A stretch of 38,286 nucleotides of DNA from assembly GCA_900617975.1 (NCBI GenBank), contig UZAE01012140.1, forward strand, positions 1-38,286, in the 5' to 3' direction. The position numbers and the translations under genes are program-made. The notes beneath the pieces were generated by a model, which saw nothing but the letters and a program-made list of their open reading frames with translations, did not search any database and was not told where the DNA came from. Below are positions 22,022 to 34,336 of this stretch, piece after piece. Origin of the DNA: Rodentolepis nana (taxonomy: Eukaryota > Platyhelminthes > Cestoda > Cyclophyllidea > Hymenolepididae). Numbering within the stretch: the first letter of the stretch is position 1; each line of letters begins with the position of its first letter.

Positions 22022-25000
22022 ATGCATTCACAAATCTGCCCACCTCAGTCGAGTTACTCACCCGTCAATGCGGCTTCGCAATTTTGGCGTCCGCCTGATA
22101 CTGGAAGTAGCAGCAATCGTCGAGTTATGTTGGTGCCATCCACTGCTACCAATATAGTCCCCGGTGGATGCACAACGATGAGCAGTCCGGGTCCAACTCC
22201 GCCTACATCCCTCAGTCATCGTCACTCACCTGCAGCACGTTCTGCTCCTGTCTCCCCTGCTCCTCCACCTCATCCTCCTTCTCGAGGGGGCGCTGCAACA
22301 GGCCAGCCTTCCACCACCTACGGAATCATGCATTTCCCCCGACAACCCCCTGGTGGTGGCAGTGCTTCTCAGCATGCTATGGTATGCACTTATGTCATGA
22401 TAGCTCTGTTAAATTTCTTTTATGAATCTTTAATTATTTTTAAGACAATGCACACCATTCTTGATTTTCTATTTTCCCCTTATTACCTTCCTCCTTTCGT
22501 GTAGAGTTGCTAATTTGTCATGCTCCCCCCCCCCCCAGTATTTGATCAAATTGGTTAAAATATTTGCAGCAAGTTGAAGTCAGGCTTTCTCCATCCCCAA
22601 TTTTTAGTTAGTTGATGTTGGTTATTTGTTACTTTACACTTTCCTTCAGCTTATCTCAGGACACTTGAGATTTTTCATGTGAAATATATTACAATTGTCC
22701 CAACGATGATTGTCTTTTAGCAACATATTTCGCTTACTGGGTTCATATAATTTTTGGATTTTTCTCCGGAACATTTTTAACTACAGGTTTGTGTGCAGTG
22801 ACAAATTATTTTCAATTTTTCTTCAAATTAGAGATTAGATTAGACTTTATTTACGAATGTTTCAGAGGTAAAACGATCGTAGTTACCATATTCATGTCTT
22901 CACTGTTTAAGTTTTAGTAAGTTCAACAGCGATAGGAAGCGCTCTTTGTAAGAACGAACCTCAACACATTCATCTTAGGTTCTAATGGAATAAGATATAG
23001 TTTACTTTAAGTAATTCAACCTTTTTTGCCTTGTTCGAGCGCGCATTCTGTTTGCCCATCTGTTTTCTCGCTTAAGTTTGATTGGGTAATTGATACTTAG
23101 CTTCTCTTTAACCACTGAATATTTTCAGTAATAAGGGAACATGAGACGAGTAGGCCTAAAAATCTTTTATTTAAAATTCGATTTGTGTGTGATCCGTTAT
23201 TAACTTATCCCTAACCCTAACCATTAATGACTTAATTCTATAACTTGTGTCCTTATTTTTTGTATGAATCCCCCAGGGGGTTATGCATGGATCTGGGCAT
23301 GTGCTTTTGTTATGCTCCATCATAGTGTAATTGACGCGTTGTGTTCATGTAAGCGACTGGTGCTCTCTGAAGACGCCAACTTTTCATTAACCCTCTTCAT
23401 GAGGTTTATTTTATCCAATTTTAAGTGCTATTGAAGTGGATTAGAAAGCAATATTTAACTTCGTGTGAGTAGAACGACCACCCATAAATTGGTGGCGGTA
23501 TTTGGATTTTTATTCTTTAAGCCCAAAATAAGTAGTTTTACACGCTTCTCTCATTTTTTCGCTTTTGATGGCATTTTTTCTTGATTTACAATTTTAATGA
23601 AAGCAAACAGTGCAATGACATTTTCCTAATAATGGAATAAATTTTCGAAAGTTTGTTAGGGGGTATTGGTGGTGAGTTCTCAAATTTCAATAATTTTCCT
23701 TCACGGGTCAATTAAGCAATGCATTAAATTGTCACTTGATCTGGGTGCAAGGTTGGCTTCCTGTAGCAACTGGTGTGTAGTTCACATTACCACTCCTCAT
23801 GGGGATCAGAATTAATCAGTGCAGCTGATCATTTTCGTTACTGGACGTGTTCTGATGAGCATCGATTTCGCCAACTTTAATTCGCTAGATATGCTTGTCC
23901 GACTTATGAATGTCTTCGTTACAATTCTGTATAGGGTACGATTCCATAGCGCCTTTTTTATCAATGCATCATGATATCTTTAAACAACTCATTATTATAT
24001 CATTATAATTTATTTATTTATATCAAATTGCAGACGTTTTGATAGTTATCATTAGCCCCTTAGTTGACTTCAGGCTTCATAGAGGGAAGGAACATCAAAG
24101 TGAAAAAAGTCGAGAGGGGGGGGGAGGGGGGAACCGAAGTGTATTTCAAAGGTGTAAAAGAGACAAACACAAAGGCAGAAATAAGGTGAGGTGAGTACCG
24201 TTGAAGTGACCGAGTATGACATACAATAGGGCGATGGTAGTTTGTAGTGAGAAGTCAGCTGCCGGTTAATAGACTTTTTTGCCGTATGAGTATACGTTGC
24301 CCAGAGGGCACCACGTGTGGAGGTAAGTCTATCGCACACCCCATATCATTATAATTGTGCGTAGTTTAATTATGCTTTTCTCTTTTCCCCCTTTTGCTTT
24401 GTTTATATTTTCCATTTGCTTTGATGAGAGCTTTATTCTGTCTGGGTTTAAATATTTCGCATCTCCCGCGCCATGGCATTTCATGTTTTCTTGCCGATTA
24501 CGTTTCACTTCAAGGGAACAATCTTCTTCTAGCAACACCTATTGATATTTCTTCACCAACATTCTATGGAATCTTTATTATCGAGCTTATTGCTTTTACT
24601 TGGAAGCGTCTAATTATCTTTATTAATCATCTTGAAGAAAAGCGACAAAAATGGTATTTTGACTTTGGGAGATCATTTTTTCGTAGGAAAGTGATTGGGG
24701 ACGATATTTAAGGTGTTTGGCAGCTGCAAATATCATATTTTCTGAATTCAGTGGCCCTTCTATCATTTCAAGTCTTTTCCTTCAGTGTCAATTCTCTTAA
24801 TGTTTGGTCTGCATTTAAAATGAAATAGTTTAATGCTATTATTTTATTTTCCTAAATTCCAACACGGCCATCCCGAAATGCGGTTTAATTTTATGATCTC
24901 TTAATTCGTTGTTTACTTCTTGTCTTCTTGAATGCCTAATAAAAATAATGTGTCAAAATTTTGGTAATCAAAAAACACGGTCGTTGCTTTATTGCCATCT

Positions 25001-28000
25001 CTCGTTTTATATCTAATTATAAATTGTTATTATTATTATTTTTTAGGATTTATTTTTTGTTGGCAGCAAACTACTAAATATAATTTTCGAATTGGATAAA
25101 GATGGTTTGATTGGCTGTTTCTCAGCCAGAACCTCATTAAAGTAGAGTAGAATTTTATTATGAAGCATTTGCAATAGTCTCAAAGTAGAGTTCCATTTAA
25201 ACCTTTTGTGTAATTCATTAAGTTTGATTCGGATTGGTCAATGCCTTCCTTTCTATTTCCGTTCAATTTGAGGTTCTGATTGGGAAGTTTCATTTACTAT
25301 CCATCAGTATTTTTCAAATGCAGTTATTGATAGTACCAACGTAGAATGAAGACCATTTGTGCTAGTCTGTTGCTCTTTCAACTTTCTACGAACTTCAAAA
25401 ATGATATGATTTTAGCTGGTAAAGTAGCAGTGGGGCTTTCCATTGCGCAAATGTTAAGTAGTTTAGAGTTACAAGGAATAGTGGTTATATCACAAGAGGA
25501 CACCAGGGATTACCCTATCAGAGTTCCTCTAGATGCTATCTGTATCCCTTGAATTTAGGTTTTCCAACGCCTTCCATTTAAAGCTAATTTTTCTACTTAT
25601 GTGTCCTCTCTATTTCTATTGGGGAGCTTATAATCTAAATCAGTCTTAGTTTAGAACGTTAAGTGATAGGAAAAGTTGATCTGTAAGACAATAGTTCATA
25701 TCTTTCAGATATTTCTGTCCTTTTTTATCATTTATTGTCTTTATGTGTGAATTTACATCTTTTTCACCCATGAATTCTGCATAGTTGTGACGAGTTCAAA
25801 ATCTAGTATAATATCCCTGGTAATTTATCGTTGTCCGTGATCTTCAAATTTAATTGACCTTTTTCCTCTTCTGGTGGTGTCCTGATAGTAGCTCTCATCA
25901 ATTTACAGAAGTTGATCAAGGCGCTATAAATATCGCTAAGTAAAGGAATAACTTAACACTTAAACCACTGGGCATAGTTCGACACTATCGTGAAGAAATG
26001 CTTGCTTAAAATCGTTTTCAATTGCACAATTTTTTGTCACATCTTCGTCTGTTTCAGTGTTAAAGACTTGTGCGCAGGTTGGGCGCAGCATTGAGAGTAC
26101 TCGTCTGCAAAGTCATAGGTCACGTGCTTGGCGCGCCTATAGGACCATGCTCATTAAGCGTTCGGGGAGATTGGAGAGGGGACAGCCGCTAATAGAGAGC
26201 TTGTGGATTTCAAATTTCTCCCCACTTTGTCTCCATGCCACTATACCTCAAGATGAGCATATGTAAATGCTTACCTGAATGAACATGGAGCTGTTGAGAC
26301 CACAGAGTTTCTTGAAGTTAATCTTGAGAGTTTTACTTGGATTCATTGTTTTTTTTCTTCTAGCGTTGATTCAAAAAGAAAGCATAAATTGATTTGTTGT
26401 TTCCTTAATAGGTTTTTACTACTACCTTTCAATTTGCAGGAAAAACTCAGTTTATAATTAACATTAGCTTTTCAGAAGAACTGAGTCCTGCAATTATCGA
26501 CATGGTTTAAATTTGCTTCGTATCCTACTGTATCTGTTTGGCATCTGCCTATGATATCCCCCCAAAAAACTTTGTGCATTTATAGAGCTTTTAGTTTTTC
26601 ATATTTAATCTAAATTTTGAACTTATTTCAGTAAAATTATTCATTTCCTTTTCTAATCACAATGCTTTTTCCATCTCCCGTTTCTTTATGCCTTCATTGT
26701 GGATTTTTTTGCGTATTAAGTGTGCAGTCCTAATGGCTATATATAACTTCTCCTTTTTTTCAATAAAAGTGTTCTATTTCCCCTTTAAGAAAGGCGGAAT
26801 GTTCATTTTGATTAAGAATTAGACCACAGTTAGGAATCGATTGATATCAATCAATATCTCATGATTCGAACGCTAAGTTATTGTTTTAGGAGAGGGGGGA
26901 GGGGGCATTACATGGACTTACCGCCCCCTGTCCATTAAGGCACAGGGGTTTTAAAAATGAATTTCCGAGTAGCTCCAAGCATCTGCAATCGAATATTCAT
27001 GTATTTATCAAGAATTCAGAATTAAGCCTTATTATCTTTAAAAATTGATTAGTTTAATTATTATTTTCAAATTGCTTTTTGAGCACCATGTGCGTTTTCT
27101 TCGGAAAAAAGCAAGCTGGGGTATATGAACGTCACCTGCATCATTATTGCATTGAAGTTAATCCCAAATTAACTGCTTTCTGAAATCCAAATAACGATTT
27201 GCGAATGAAATTGGATAGCAAAATATTTTTTGGAATTTAATTTATCACATAATTTGGTTTTAACCAACAATACATCTTTCTTTTAGTATGTGAATCTTTT
27301 AAGTTTCTTGAACCTGCACTTCAACGACCTTGATCCTCTTGTAGGTCACCATACATTAGGAAGCACTGCTACGACTCATTATTTGAATCGATATAATAAT
27401 ACGACTCCTATTTTGTATGGAACGATCTCAGCTAATTGCTGAGGTATAAAATCGACGACCACCCAAGCTGGAAACAATCCATTTCCACATTTTAGTCATC
27501 TCGCGGCCTAATTTTTAGCCAGTAACGGAGAGACAGACAGGCACGTAGCTAGCACGCGTGAAATGAAGACCCTTACAGAATCGCACTGTAAAAAGGAGCG
27601 TGAAGACGCGAAATGTGCGCGTGGAAATAATGGGCAGTTTAGGATAAGAGTGTGTATCCGCTCCATGCGAATTAATACATCTGCATATTGCATACAATTC
27701 CCTGACCAATTACACTGCTGCGTATTAATGCTCGTTGTGCATACGTGTGCGCTTCGTTCGCATCTGCCTATTTGAGGTGCGCGCATGTTTCTCGAATGTG
27801 CGTCGATGTCTGCTTTGGTATGTGTGGTTCCTTCTGCCTTCTACATGGACGGGATTTGCGCGTTGCGTCGTATGACCCTATCGATTCACAGAATATATGC
27901 GCGCGTGCGTATTCGTTTTCCGCTTGCTGACTAATCGCCTTCATGTGTCTTTTGTACACGATTTTGTGAGGACTGCTTCCATAAATATTAAACCTTCATT

Positions 28001-31000
28001 AAAAGAAAAAGTTCAACTTCAGTGCTTTAGATATAACGGCACTTCTGTCTATGCATCAGTTTGTATTTAGGCGGCTTTATGGAATCAGTTTGAGCAAGTT
28101 ACCAAAATATGCTAATTTAGTAGGTTTGCCTATCAACTGTCACGTGATTTGGCTAAACGTTTAAGTAAATTGTTGACAGATTCGAGAAGGTATAACTGAT
28201 GCTTTCAGTCTAATTCAAAGAAACTTATTGCCTTAGTTGTATGGGCCATCATTATCAGTCCTGATTGAATGTAGTTGAAAAAAACATATTCAATTCTAAG
28301 CTCCTCACTTCCATTTAGTCTATTTTACCTCCTCTGATCGGAGAAGCAGCTCAAAGTTTAAAGTACCTCTGCAGCATGCGTAACAGTCCCCGAAAGTTTA
28401 GACATTCAAGAATGCACTAAGTGAGGTAATCTGTTTTTCAAGTTGAAGATAATTAAGGACAATTACGGTTGTACCCACTCAGATTGGTGCAAAGGAGAGA
28501 CCGGAGTTGTCATTTTCAAACTTGAGATTGCATGCCGTAGATTAAAGTAGGTTATGAAACTGGAGGATAATTCTTAAGCAGGAAATTTTCGTTTGACACT
28601 GTCTAAAATTCTCTCTCCCATTAACCTTTTACAATGTTCTTCAATTTTACAGTAATGAATCCCTTTAATCAGATTATTTTTACCTCAATTTCCCGCTTTG
28701 CTTGTAGACACCAGAATATCAGAACAGAGGGTCGCCCTATGGTTATAACCAGGAGTCACAGTCTGGAATGGGTCCCAGACATGGCTCTCTATCCAGATTT
28801 GATGGATTGTCTAGTTCACCTTCCGATGACTTCACCCCACCATCTCTTCCGCCAAGGTAATTCGCGACAATCACTTTTCATTTAATTTGGACACTGATTT
28901 ATCATGCATTCATTTATATGCACATTGATTTCCGATTCTTTGTCTGGGTACTTTTATAAAAATTTCCTCCCGTGATTCTCATTATTCATTTTGTGAATTC
29001 TTATATATTCTGTTTTTTCCGTCGTAATTTTCAGCAGTATTCTGTATTCAATGGTTATTAGTTGTTAGCTGAAATAAGTCCAATTCTTTTTTTGAACATA
29101 ATTGTTTAGTTGAATATATTTCTTCTAAAGCAACATGTTAAACTCTACTGTATTGACGTCAACGACCACCAAATTAACCGCATAATTAAATAGCCATTTA
29201 AAATACAGGCTTTTTAACGCTTTCGCGTACATAGCTTTTTGAACAAACGGCAAACGTTAATTCAACTCACTTGAAATGCCTATCTTTTCTTCTGAAATAA
29301 TGCACCATTTCGGGAAAAAATATTTTCTCCTCGTAATCCACTTTTCTTAAGTTCAAACGGCGCAAGAAGTTTGGAAGGCAATTGTTGTCTAGTTAGCCCA
29401 AGTGTTGTCTCAAAAAGGGCACTGATCATTAACTGCTTCTATTCAGGCTTATTATCATGCCAACCACTCTCCAGTCTCGAAGAAAATACAGCTAGACAAT
29501 CATATAGTTTTAGATGTGTACAGAAGGCTTGGTATTAAACTCCCAGCTAACCGGCAAGTAATGGCGAGTGTGCATCTAACTAGTAATGACATTTATGTGT
29601 CCAGATTTATCTTACTTTGTTCTCATCATGTTTTTTTTCCCACTGAAAGAAAGGTGAGTGAACATGGTAATAAGTCGGTTTTGTGGTGGACTATTTCCAA
29701 AGTAAAATATCTAATTTGACAAATATTTGACCGTTTAGTATTAACTGAGTGAAAAATAAGACAGTCTTTTACCAACTCTACCCGCCTACCGTCTCCTTTA
29801 GTTGCGGTAAATTTGCATTGGGTTCAGTTTTAGAAGTTGTGAAGCGTCACCCCCGCATTCCATCAGATTAGTTTCGGGAGTCACAAGTTACTTTGAATCG
29901 GTTATTGCTGACCTTTCATGTATATCCATAGTAAATAGACGGATAATCGAAAGCAGTGGTGAAAATATTTTGGGAATGATTTAGCTTTTATTTCTCACCA
30001 TTCTGGCAAAATCTATTTCATTTTGTTTTGTCACTCTTTAAAGTTGAAACGAAGTTCGGATATCTATATTCACAGTCATATCAGTTTTAGTGATGAAGAA
30101 AAACTTGTAAGTGTTGCTGACGGCCAAAGAAGTCTTTCACGAGATTCTTTTAAGTGGATTCTGTTTGAATGCCTTCGCGCATCCGTGTACCATTGGATCA
30201 TAAATGCAGGAAGAGCAGCATTTATAACACTTTCCCTGCTGTATAATTTTTGAAGGAAGTTAGTAATCTAAGGTAGTCTAGCTAGCATGCAATAATCTAT
30301 TTCATTGAATTAACAAGCAACGCATATCAGTGCGCTTATTGATATTGATTATCCAACGACTTTTTCAGACGTAATCCACCACCACCACCCCCACGAAGCG
30401 GAAGCGGTCTTTGTACACCTCTCTCACCTCCTCAGCACCACCAACGCATCTCACCAGACCGTTCTCATTATCCCGCGACCCAAGTTAATATCGGTGGTCC
30501 AATTCAACGCGTTGTTCCACCACCTCAAAGAACTCCCACTTCGATTGCAGGGCCAGCCACACTATCTTCGCCTCCTGAGTCGGTTTCGGATTGCGTCGAT
30601 GCAGAGGTCACCAATGGCCTTCTCCGTCTTCTTTTCGCTCGATTTATCGATACCTCAGATAATGGTACAACCGGTGCACCTGATCTACGTCGCGTTGTTG
30701 CGCACCTTGTGCGTATTGCACACACGGAGATCTATATTCAGCCACCAGCGTGTCTTCAGACGCCCAGTCAGCGTTGTCTAGAGGCTTCGGTTGGTCCGAG
30801 TGGTGGCCTTTTGGAGAAAATGGAGGCATCGATGTATGAGCAAAATCCGCAAAATGCTGCAGCTTCTCCAAATGCTGGCCAGACACAAGCTGGTGAGTAG
30901 CTGTTTTTCGGGCTTATGCCAATTATTGCTTAGTCCTATTCGCAATCACATTGGTGTCTTTGTATATTATTGATGATGCTTAAGTACCACTGGGTCCATT

Positions 31001-34000
31001 GAAGTGGCACATTGCTTTATTTTAATCAAAGTAAATCTAGACGATGTCCATCTAAGCAAATCATACTAGTAATCAGAAAATATATTTCCTATTGATAACT
31101 CTAAAACTTCTATTGCATCTTATTTGGATATATTTTATTTATATCAAATGTCAGGCTTTATGATGGTTATCATTAGCCCTTAGGTAGACTTCGGGCTTCA
31201 TAGAGGGGAAGAACTGACAAAGTCACAAAAAGTCGAAAGGAGGAACAGAAGAGTGATTCATAGATGTAAAAGTGACAGACATAAAGATGGGGAAAAGGTG
31301 AGATGAGTACTGTGGAAGTGGTGGAATATGACATACAGTGGGGTCATGATAGTTTGAAGTGAGAAGTCAACTGCCATTTTATAAACCCTTTTCGCAGTGT
31401 GAGTATACGTTACTCAGGGACCATCACTTGGAAGTAAATCTATCTCACACCCATCAGTACTCGAATGAGGAATTGCAGAAATATTCTGCAGTTTGTAATC
31501 ATGTCATTGGATTAATTGGCGGAACAGTAGAATGCTTTTAATAATGAGTAAGATAGGGAATATATAAGTCCCCTGATCACAAAGTTCGCAGTTCTTCAAA
31601 ATTTAGCAATTATCAGATTGCCGAATTTTTATACGATGCGTATCGTTTCCTGCCTCATGTTCTAATGCTTCAAGCTTCTGAGCCTGGGTCTTGAATTCCG
31701 GACTAATAGATAATGTTCGGATTGTGTAGAGCTCTGGTCATGGATTTACTTTTATTGATTAATCTTCACCTTCTGGTTTCTGCCTCTCTTAAAATACTTG
31801 GCAAAGACTTAAACGCAGATTTTTTGCCGTCACAGAACCCAGTATGGACCAATAGCTGAAGGACGATGGATTATTATGAAATTAAACAAAGTAATTAAAA
31901 GATATTTTGATGTTAAGTGCTTCCTGTTCCCATTAGTATTCACTTCACTTTCATGAATAGTTTCTTATCACCAATGATATGTGTATGTATTTCCTGTTAT
32001 AATGTTTTCTTCTGAATCGTATTTGTTTTAATTGTGCGCGATTTTTGAAAAAAAGTGACGTTGAATTAGACAATAGGTATCAACGGTATTGAATGAAAAT
32101 AGCACCAAATTCTCAAGTCAATCAGATAAAATTCACTTTCTTAGTAATAAACTATTTAATCCGCCTCATGTCCTATTAATTTCTTGCAAACGTGTCTACT
32201 ATGGACTAATTTATGGTAAATACTTGGGGAGCTGGAATGAATCAATTTGTGGTTAGAAATTTAAACGAATACTCCATTCACCTGGTTCTTTTAAATTAGA
32301 GTCACTAATTCAGCGGAAAATATGGTTTGGTGGCCTCTGGCTCAGGGTACATTTAGCGTCCTCCCCTCAGTTGAAATAGCCAATAAATTATCTTTCCATG
32401 TAGCCAAATGTGATTAATCACCAATTCACTCGCACTCTCGTCCAGTTAATGCTGCCCACGGATTGGCTGTACAGTGCCTGCAAATCTCTATTTTTCTAGA
32501 TGTTAATGCTTAAAGAATGATACATCCAGTGGGTAAATGGCTGACGGGTGTTCGATGTCTCATGCAAGTGGTTTCTATTTTAATCCTCCATCTGGGAGCT
32601 AATTCCCAGTCGTAATAAATCGGTGGTCATAGCGTCCATTTTTATTGCTTCTCAAGCTAAAATCTGCCTATTACATAGAACTATTGATAAATGCAATTGT
32701 TTCATCGATTTTGGTCAGATAATTAGAATATTAAAAGCGATTTGGACAGAGAGAAAATTCGCTTCTAGTAATACATTTTTTGGACTTAAACTTAAAGATT
32801 CCAAATTTTGGCAGTCGAGAATTACCAGTAATTCGTGTATTAGCCTTCTTGTAGACTTGTGGTTTCCTAATCTGTTATTTAAAAGGTTTGGAGTGGCACA
32901 AGTTCTATCGAGACATCCTTATTTTTACGCAGTGGGGTGTGCGATAGACTTGCCTCCACATGTTGCACCCTGGGCAACGTATACTCATACGGCAAAAAGT
33001 CTATTAACCGGCAATTGACTTCTGACTTCAAACTGCAATGACCCCAAAACCGGCAGTTGACTTCTGACTTCAAACTACCATGACCCCCTGGGTAACGTAT
33101 ACTCATACGGCAAAATCTATTTGTGCGCCCTGGGCAACGTATACTCATATGGCAAAAAAGTCTATTACCTACGCCCTGGGCAACGTATACTCATACGGCA
33201 AAAAGTCTATTAATATGGCTATTGACTTCTGACTTCAAACTACCATCACCCCATTGTATGGCAATTGACTTCTGACTTCAAACTGCAATGACCCCACTGT
33301 ATACCATATTCGACTACTTTCATAGTATTCACATCACCTTTTTCTACCTTTGTGTCAGTCTCTTTTACATCTTTAAAATAGTCTTCTGTTCCTCCCCCCC
33401 CCTCCCTCTCGACTTTTTTCACTTTGATGTTCCTTCCCCTCTGTGAAGCCTGCAGTCAACTAAAGGGCTAATGATAACTATAAACTATAACTATAAATAA
33501 ATAAATATTTACGCAGTGGGGATAGCTGACTTAGGCTAAGGCTTACTGTGAATTCACAGTTTAAAATTTGCGCTGCATGTAGTCAATTTAATTTATACGA
33601 ACTTTCTCAGTAGAAACAAATTCCACTACTGGATTAAAGGATTCAAGTGTCGCAAAGCGTTTGCGGGGTGTAGTTTTTAAAGAAAATGCACGATTTGCCC
33701 AAAAGTTTCACTTTGAAATTAATTCTTCAATTTTTTTCATCCTTTGATGTGCTTTTTGGCCAAATTGATCACATTTACCAGCTAGTGCCTTTGCTCAAAA
33801 GACTGCTATTTGCCACTAATGGAAGTTTGCACAACATCTCCTTTTATAGGCACGACCTATTTACCTGGAGCCAATCCCATGACATCTACGAGTAGGGCAA
33901 TCGGGAAGAGACGGCCTTCTCGCGATAGTGAAATGGCATCCATCTCATCTTCAAGTTCTTCAGATTCTGCGTCCTCCAGTGAAGAGGAGGAGGAATTGGA

Positions 34001-34265
34001 CGAAGAAGGAAGAAGGGTTGGAGCTGACTATAATATCTACGAAGGCGTGGGGTTAGGTGGAGGAGGAGGACAAAATGGATCATCAGCACCTGCTGCTACT
34101 ACAAATTCTGCTCCACCTTCTGTGGTACAGACAAGCTCGAAGACTTCATCCTTGACTGTTCCTGGTGCAACCCAAACCAACTCGACCACTCTTTTGACGG
34201 TCGCTGAGTTGCAGGTTTTGCCGCAGAATACAACCATCAAGTGTCTGAAAGCGTCGGCAATGCAG
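22022..34265 (+). CDS. Unidentified proline- and serine-rich protein, multi-exon gene, 3' part not resolved
   Basis: Four exons join in phase: 22022-22381, 28708-28856, 30369-30892 and 33850-34265, with donors GTATGC, GTAATT, GTGAGT and GTAAGC and AG acceptors. They encode 483 residues. Residues 1-120 are Pro/Ser/Gly-rich, and a run of six prolines lies at the start of exon 3. Residues about 235-300 look folded (LLRLLFARF, DLRRVVAHLVRIAHTEIYI). Exon 4 has an S/D/E-rich acidic stretch (ISSSSSSDSASSSEEEEEL) near residue 375, then Thr/Ser-rich sequence ending in TIKCLKASAMQ. The first ATG follows an in-frame stop at 21989, so 22022 is the likely start, though an earlier exon is possible. I do not recognise the family; a faint resemblance of the middle part to the N-terminal region of Mask/ANKHD1 proteins is not enough to name it. 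Introns are 1.5-6.3 kb and contain retroposons. No terminal stop exon was established. Confidence 0.72.
24011..24342 (-). mobile_element. SINE-like retroposon, copy E (full length)
   Basis: In reverse orientation from the TATTTATTTA tail to CGCACACCCC, flanked by an exact 14-bp target-site duplication ATATCATTATAATT (23997-24010 and 24343-24356). The internal G-rich tract lies near 24115-24130. It lies antisense to the host gene in its first intron, which puts GAGGTAAGT on the sense strand. Confidence 0.93.
27490..27960. other. CpG-dense, GC-richer patch inside intron 1
   Basis: Unlike the surrounding AT-rich intron, this stretch is rich in GCG, CGTG and GCGCG words, with open frames of 60-90 codons on both strands. 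It begins about 1.2 kb before exon 2. It could be an internal promoter, an unrecognised exon or a foreign or repeat fragment. None of the frames resembles a known protein. Confidence 0.45.
31133..31451 (-). mobile_element. SINE-like retroposon, copy F (old, diverged)
   Basis: Reverse-orientation copy from TTTTATTTATATCAAATG to CTCACACCC, with many substitutions relative to the other copies (for example GAAGTAAATC in place of GAGGTAAGTC, so the donor-like site is lost). No target-site duplication is recognisable. It lies in intron 3 of the unidentified gene. Confidence 0.85.
32934..33507 (+). mobile_element. SINE-like retroposon, copy G (internally rearranged)
   Basis: Starts GGGGTGTGCGATAGAC, ends in ATAAATAAATA and is flanked by the 10-bp target-site duplication TTTACGCAGT (32924-32933 and 33508-33517). 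Inside, the ACGTATACTCAT..GGCAAAA segment occurs three times and TTGACTTCTGACTTCAAACT occurs four times, in mixed order between about 32975 and 33300. The copy is therefore about 230 bp longer than the standard element. A short C run lies near 33392. Confidence 0.9.
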
Positions 34266-34320
34266 GTAAGCAATTTCGTTTCATTCAATAATCTTTACCA
34301 TTGATAGATTTTACAGGGAG

Positions 34321-34336
34321 ATATATATATATATAT
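34321..34336. repeat. (AT)n microsatellite
   Basis: A short AT dinucleotide run about 55 nt after the fourth exon of the unidentified gene. Confidence 0.9.

Larger units (their letters stand above)
22382..28707. other. Intron 1 of the unidentified gene (6.3 kb)
   Basis: Contains retroposon E (24011-24342), a GC-rich CpG-dense patch (about 27490-27960), a C run immediately before an AG at 22524-22538, a G-rich tract near 26889-26905 and a short telomere-like motif at 23209-23222. Open frames at 24394-24711, 25346-25552 and 26057-26266 have no family features and no convincing splice sites. An additional small exon cannot be ruled out. Confidence 0.55.
30893..33849. other. Intron 3 of the unidentified gene (3.0 kb)
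   Basis: Contains retroposons F and G; between and around them only AT-rich sequence without recognised features. Intron phase matches on both sides: one base of the Gly codon before it, two after. Confidence 0.7.

Noticed and set aside
23209..23222. Telomere-like CCCTAACCCTAACC
   Set aside because: Only just over two repeat units; expected occasionally by chance, and no sign of a fusion point around it.
23840..23880. CTGATGAG followed by a short stem-like sequence, suggestive of a hammerhead ribozyme core
   Set aside because: The required GAAA core and closing stems do not follow. Other CTGATGA occurrences (2672, 6158, 21006) also fail.
24394..24711. 105-codon open frame in intron 1 of the unidentified gene
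   Set aside because: Leucine/isoleucine/phenylalanine-rich, as expected from T-rich sequence. No known domain and no convincing flanking splice sites.
25346..25552. 68-codon frame with a signal-peptide-like start
   Set aside because: No family resemblance and no upstream promoter or splice evidence; probably chance in an AT-rich intron.
27508..27959. Five overlapping frames on both strands, some cysteine-rich
   Set aside because: All arise from the same GC-richer patch, where stop codons are scarce. No frame is favoured over the others.
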